A stretch of DNA of 64,000 bases, taken from the NCBI GenBank assembly GCA_021414105.1, contig JAIOPB010000017.1, forward strand, positions 1 to 64,000, in the 5' to 3' direction. Below the pieces are notes generated by a model. That model did no database searches, was not told where the DNA came from, and saw only the letters and a program-made list of their open reading frames with translations. How positions within the stretch are numbered: the stretch's first letter is position 1; every line of letters begins with the position of its first letter. The position numbers were made by a program, and so were the translations under genes. This stretch comes from Nitrosarchaeum sp. (GTDB taxonomy: Archaea > Thermoproteota > Nitrososphaeria > Nitrososphaerales > Nitrosopumilaceae). Shown here one piece after another: positions 62,194 to 64,000 of this stretch.

Positions 62194-62679
62194 GTGAATA
62201 AAAATCTCGTTGCTGTAATAGTTGCAATACTTTTTTCGGGTTTATTGGGATATGCTGCATTTTCAGTATCTTTAGAAGATTATCGACATATTTCTGATGC
62301 ATACAAACATCTTTTCACTGCAATAGTAGCATCAGGCATAGGAATTACTATTCACATTGCCAAAAAAAGAACGATAGACAAAGAGATGCTTTTGGTTGCA
62401 GATGTAATGGAGATTATAATGTTCATGATCATTCCTGCAACGACATCATTTGAAGTATTACAAAATGAAATTAAACAACAACCTATAATCATTTTAGGAA
62501 TATTTTTGGCTACTTTGGTATCGTGGTTTTGGATTTCGCTTTATTTAATTGACAAAGAATTTCATGGTAAAGGTGATAAAGTTTTTTCTTATGTGTGGAG
62601 ATTCTTTTCATCCCTTCTAATTTTTGGTGTCGCATTAACGCTTTTTGTAATGTATTTACAATCATTAGTACCAAAATGA
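62194..62679 (+). CDS. Four-span membrane protein, hypothetical
   Basis: 161 residues from GTG 62194. Hydrophobic segments at about 5-25 (VAVIVAILFSGLLGYAAFS), 38-55, 95-117 and 132-155. No catalytic motif or Cys. A same-strand neighbour is EF-2, 113 bp upstream. Function is unknown. Confidence 0.65.
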   Translation: MNKNLVAVIVAILFSGLLGYAAFSVSLEDYRHISDAYKHLFTAIVASGIGITIHIAKKRTIDKEMLLVADVMEIIMFMIIPATTSFEVLQNEIKQQPIIILGIFLATLVSWFWISLYLIDKEFHGKGDKVFSYVWRFFSSLLIFGVALTLFVMYLQSLVPK

Positions 62680-62772
62680 CTCTCAAAGGTCATTCAAACC
62701 ACTACAACATAAAATTCCTAAAAGGGTATGTCACTCCATTTCTGTCAAAGATTCTAAACTCTCTTATTTTCT

Positions 62773-63054
62773 CTAACAACAAGTTACTCTGGGATCTTGT
62801 CCCAATTGATTTGTGATTTGTTTTTCAGTCACATCTGCTTGCTTTTGAATAATCTCATGTCCCCATTGCTGCAATCTTTCATTGTTTTGTAAATTAAAAG
62901 CCAAATCAAAAATGGGATTCATTGTATTGATTATCATATCAATAAAACTATCCAGCGAATTGCCAACTGTAGCAACATAATCTGAGTTGGAATCTGCATA
63001 TGCAGTACCTAATAGAGGCACCAGCAGAATTGCCCAGAGTAATGAAAGCCTCAC
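62773..63054 (-). CDS. Small secreted hypothetical protein
   Basis: 93 residues with a signal peptide (LSLLWAILLVPLLGTAYA, cleavage near 20). The mature part is helical and ends in VTCC, where a terminal Cys pair could take part in disulfides or metal binding. Divergent from the winged-helix gene. Function is unknown. Confidence 0.65.
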   Translation of the reverse strand: MRLSLLWAILLVPLLGTAYADSNSDYVATVGNSLDSFIDMIINTMNPIFDLAFNLQNNERLQQWGHEIIQKQADVTEKQITNQLGQDPRVTCC

Positions 63055-63162
63055 ATTTTATTGAGTGTATTTTATGTATTATCTGAGTGTACGTATACCA
63101 ATATTACATATTGATTTTTTTGCCTTGATGGACTTTTGCCAATATTGATAAATACTTGACCT

Positions 63163-63184
63163 GTATATACTAGGTCGACCTAGT
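63163..63184 (+). promoter_or_regulatory. TATA box and 16-bp palindromic operator
   Basis: GTATATA (63163-63169) is followed at once by the perfect palindrome ACTAGGTCGACCTAGT (63169-63184), which ends four bases before the ATG at 63189. A dimer bound there would cover the transcription start. Autoregulation by the winged-helix protein is the simplest reading. Confidence 0.6.
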
Positions 63185-63188
63185 AATA

Positions 63189-63770
63189 ATGACCTATATT
63201 GAGCCCAACTCCGAACTATATGAGCGTGAAAGGATTCTTCTGGAATGCATCAAAAACAACCCCAACATACATCATAATGCATTGCTAAAAATTATAGTTC
63301 CCGAATATATGGCAAAAACAACATTTGAAAAAACAAGAGATTCATTGCTTGAAAAAGAGATAGTTTCAGTTCAAAAAAAAGGAAACATGAAATTCTATGT
63401 TCCGACATTAAACTATGCTACTAAATTTCAACAACATATTGAAAGAATTACAAACACGTCTTTTCATAATCTAAAAAACCACATAAAAAAACTTGAAACT
63501 GACTATCAGCATAAAGATGTAAATGAAAAGATCATAATAGCAAATTCATTACTAAAAAACATACTACAAACTGATAATGGATTCACTCTTTTGGATTCCA
63601 ACAAAAACCCAAACAAAACTTTGTATCGTGATGAGCATCTGGAAATTCAACAGCTAATTCATAGGCTTTTCACTATAATTCATAACGATAAAGATTATGA
63701 CACAATCTATCCTACAGTCATGAGTTATCTTAGCACTAGTATGCCAAAAGACTATCAAGAGTTAGAATAA
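63189..63770 (+). CDS. Winged-helix transcriptional regulator candidate
   Basis: 193 residues. Residues 10-75 (ERILLECIKNNPNIHHNALL, then TTFEKTRDSLLEKEIVSVQK and KFYVPT wing) make a winged-helix domain. The remaining helical region (75-193) may dimerise or sense a ligand. The 16-bp palindrome directly before the start suggests that it represses its own gene. Its effector is unknown. Confidence 0.75.
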   Translation: MTYIEPNSELYERERILLECIKNNPNIHHNALLKIIVPEYMAKTTFEKTRDSLLEKEIVSVQKKGNMKFYVPTLNYATKFQQHIERITNTSFHNLKNHIKKLETDYQHKDVNEKIIIANSLLKNILQTDNGFTLLDSNKNPNKTLYRDEHLEIQQLIHRLFTIIHNDKDYDTIYPTVMSYLSTSMPKDYQELE

Positions 63771-63823
63771 TTTCTAATTAGTGGCTCTGGTTTTTATTCC
63801 AGATTGTTTTACTATCTTTGAAA

Positions 63824-64000
63824 ATGGGACTGCTATACACTAAATTTTATCTTGATTTTGAACCAAATGAGTGGAAGGAAATATCTAGCAATCCTGTGAT
63901 TTTTCAAACCATTGCTGACGATGTCTCTCTAGATATTTATGATACATCTCAGAATTCATACAAATTAAAATTTAAAAAAGGTGGGAAATTGCAACTTTTC
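63824..64000 (+). CDS. Partial hypothetical protein at the right edge
   Basis: ATG 63824 opens 59 codons with no stop before the window ends. The visible part (MGLLYTKFYLDFEPNEWKEI, then NPVIFQTIADDVSLDIYD) is soluble and beta-rich. It starts 53 bp after the winged-helix gene on the same strand. Product cannot be named. Confidence 0.55.
   Translation, partial: MGLLYTKFYLDFEPNEWKEISSNPVIFQTIADDVSLDIYDTSQNSYKLKFKKGGKLQLF

Noticed and set aside
1-64000. Insertion sequences, prophage, rRNA genes, second tRNA
   Set aside because: No transposase, integrase, phage or rRNA sequence was recognised; only one tRNA could be folded.

Overview
The window looks like chromosome of an ammonia-oxidising archaeon of the Nitrososphaerota (Thaumarchaeota), most likely order Nitrosopumilales. 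The support is the A+T-rich sequence together with CdvA, archaeal TFB, EF-2, FEN1, a proteasome beta subunit, a type II tRNA-Ser without encoded CCA, a PEFG-type C-terminal sorting tail, and secreted proteins carrying repeated IPxWIKKNAGWWADG modules. No amo, nitrogen-cycle respiratory, rRNA, CRISPR or transposase genes are present. Many start codons (including several TTG and GTG) lie about 22-29 bp downstream of a TATA-like box, which suggests leaderless transcripts.

Layout. 1-4.3 kb: a partial hypothetical gene, thiazole synthase Thi4, and a siroheme nitrite/sulfite reductase overlapping a rhodanese. 4.3-9.8 kb: a TPR protein, a collagen-like protein with 102 uninterrupted Gly-X-Y triplets and its small neighbour, a 45-residue Lys/Arg/Ala-rich protein, DRG GTPase, and a run of very small Cys-rich genes. 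9.9-20.4 kb: housekeeping metabolism (phosphoglycolate phosphatase, ArgRS, tRNA methyltransferase, NAD(P)HX dehydratase, M20 peptidase, DoxX, proteasome beta, PUA protein, homoserine dehydrogenase, MsrB). 20.4-28.5 kb: a tandem ThyX-like protein, zinc ribbons, secreted and membrane proteins, an FN3 protein and CdvA. 28.5-36.8 kb: acyl-CoA synthetase, PAS protein, FEN1, tRNA-Ser(CGA), secreted proteins, MscL and Lrp-type modules. 36.8-43.3 kb: SRPBCC proteins, a coiled-coil/JAMM protease/zinc-ribbon cluster and two orphan peptide-ABC permeases. 43.3-55.6 kb: a PEFG protein, a nuclease-like protein, an SNF2 helicase, superoxide dismutase, an HD protein, a membrane J-protein, an Lrp regulator and TFB between TPR proteins. 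55.6-64 kb: MqnE-like and MqnD-like futalosine-pathway proteins, zinc-ribbon proteins, EF-2, and a winged-helix regulator with a palindromic operator over its start.

Functional links. The reductase and rhodanese form a sulfur-assimilation pair. MqnE and MqnD point to menaquinone made through futalosine. Thi4 and an MTH1187-type protein both concern thiamine. FEN1, the SNF2 helicase and the nuclease-like protein concern DNA transactions. CdvA is the membrane-facing cell-division factor.

Two conserved genes, argS at its 5' end and cdvA at its 3' end, carry apparent frameshifts. Both should be read with possible consensus errors in mind. The proteasome beta subunit has Ala at the position of the catalytic Thr1. 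Thirteen genes were read by hand because they are under 60 codons; many of them are CxxC zinc-binding miniproteins.
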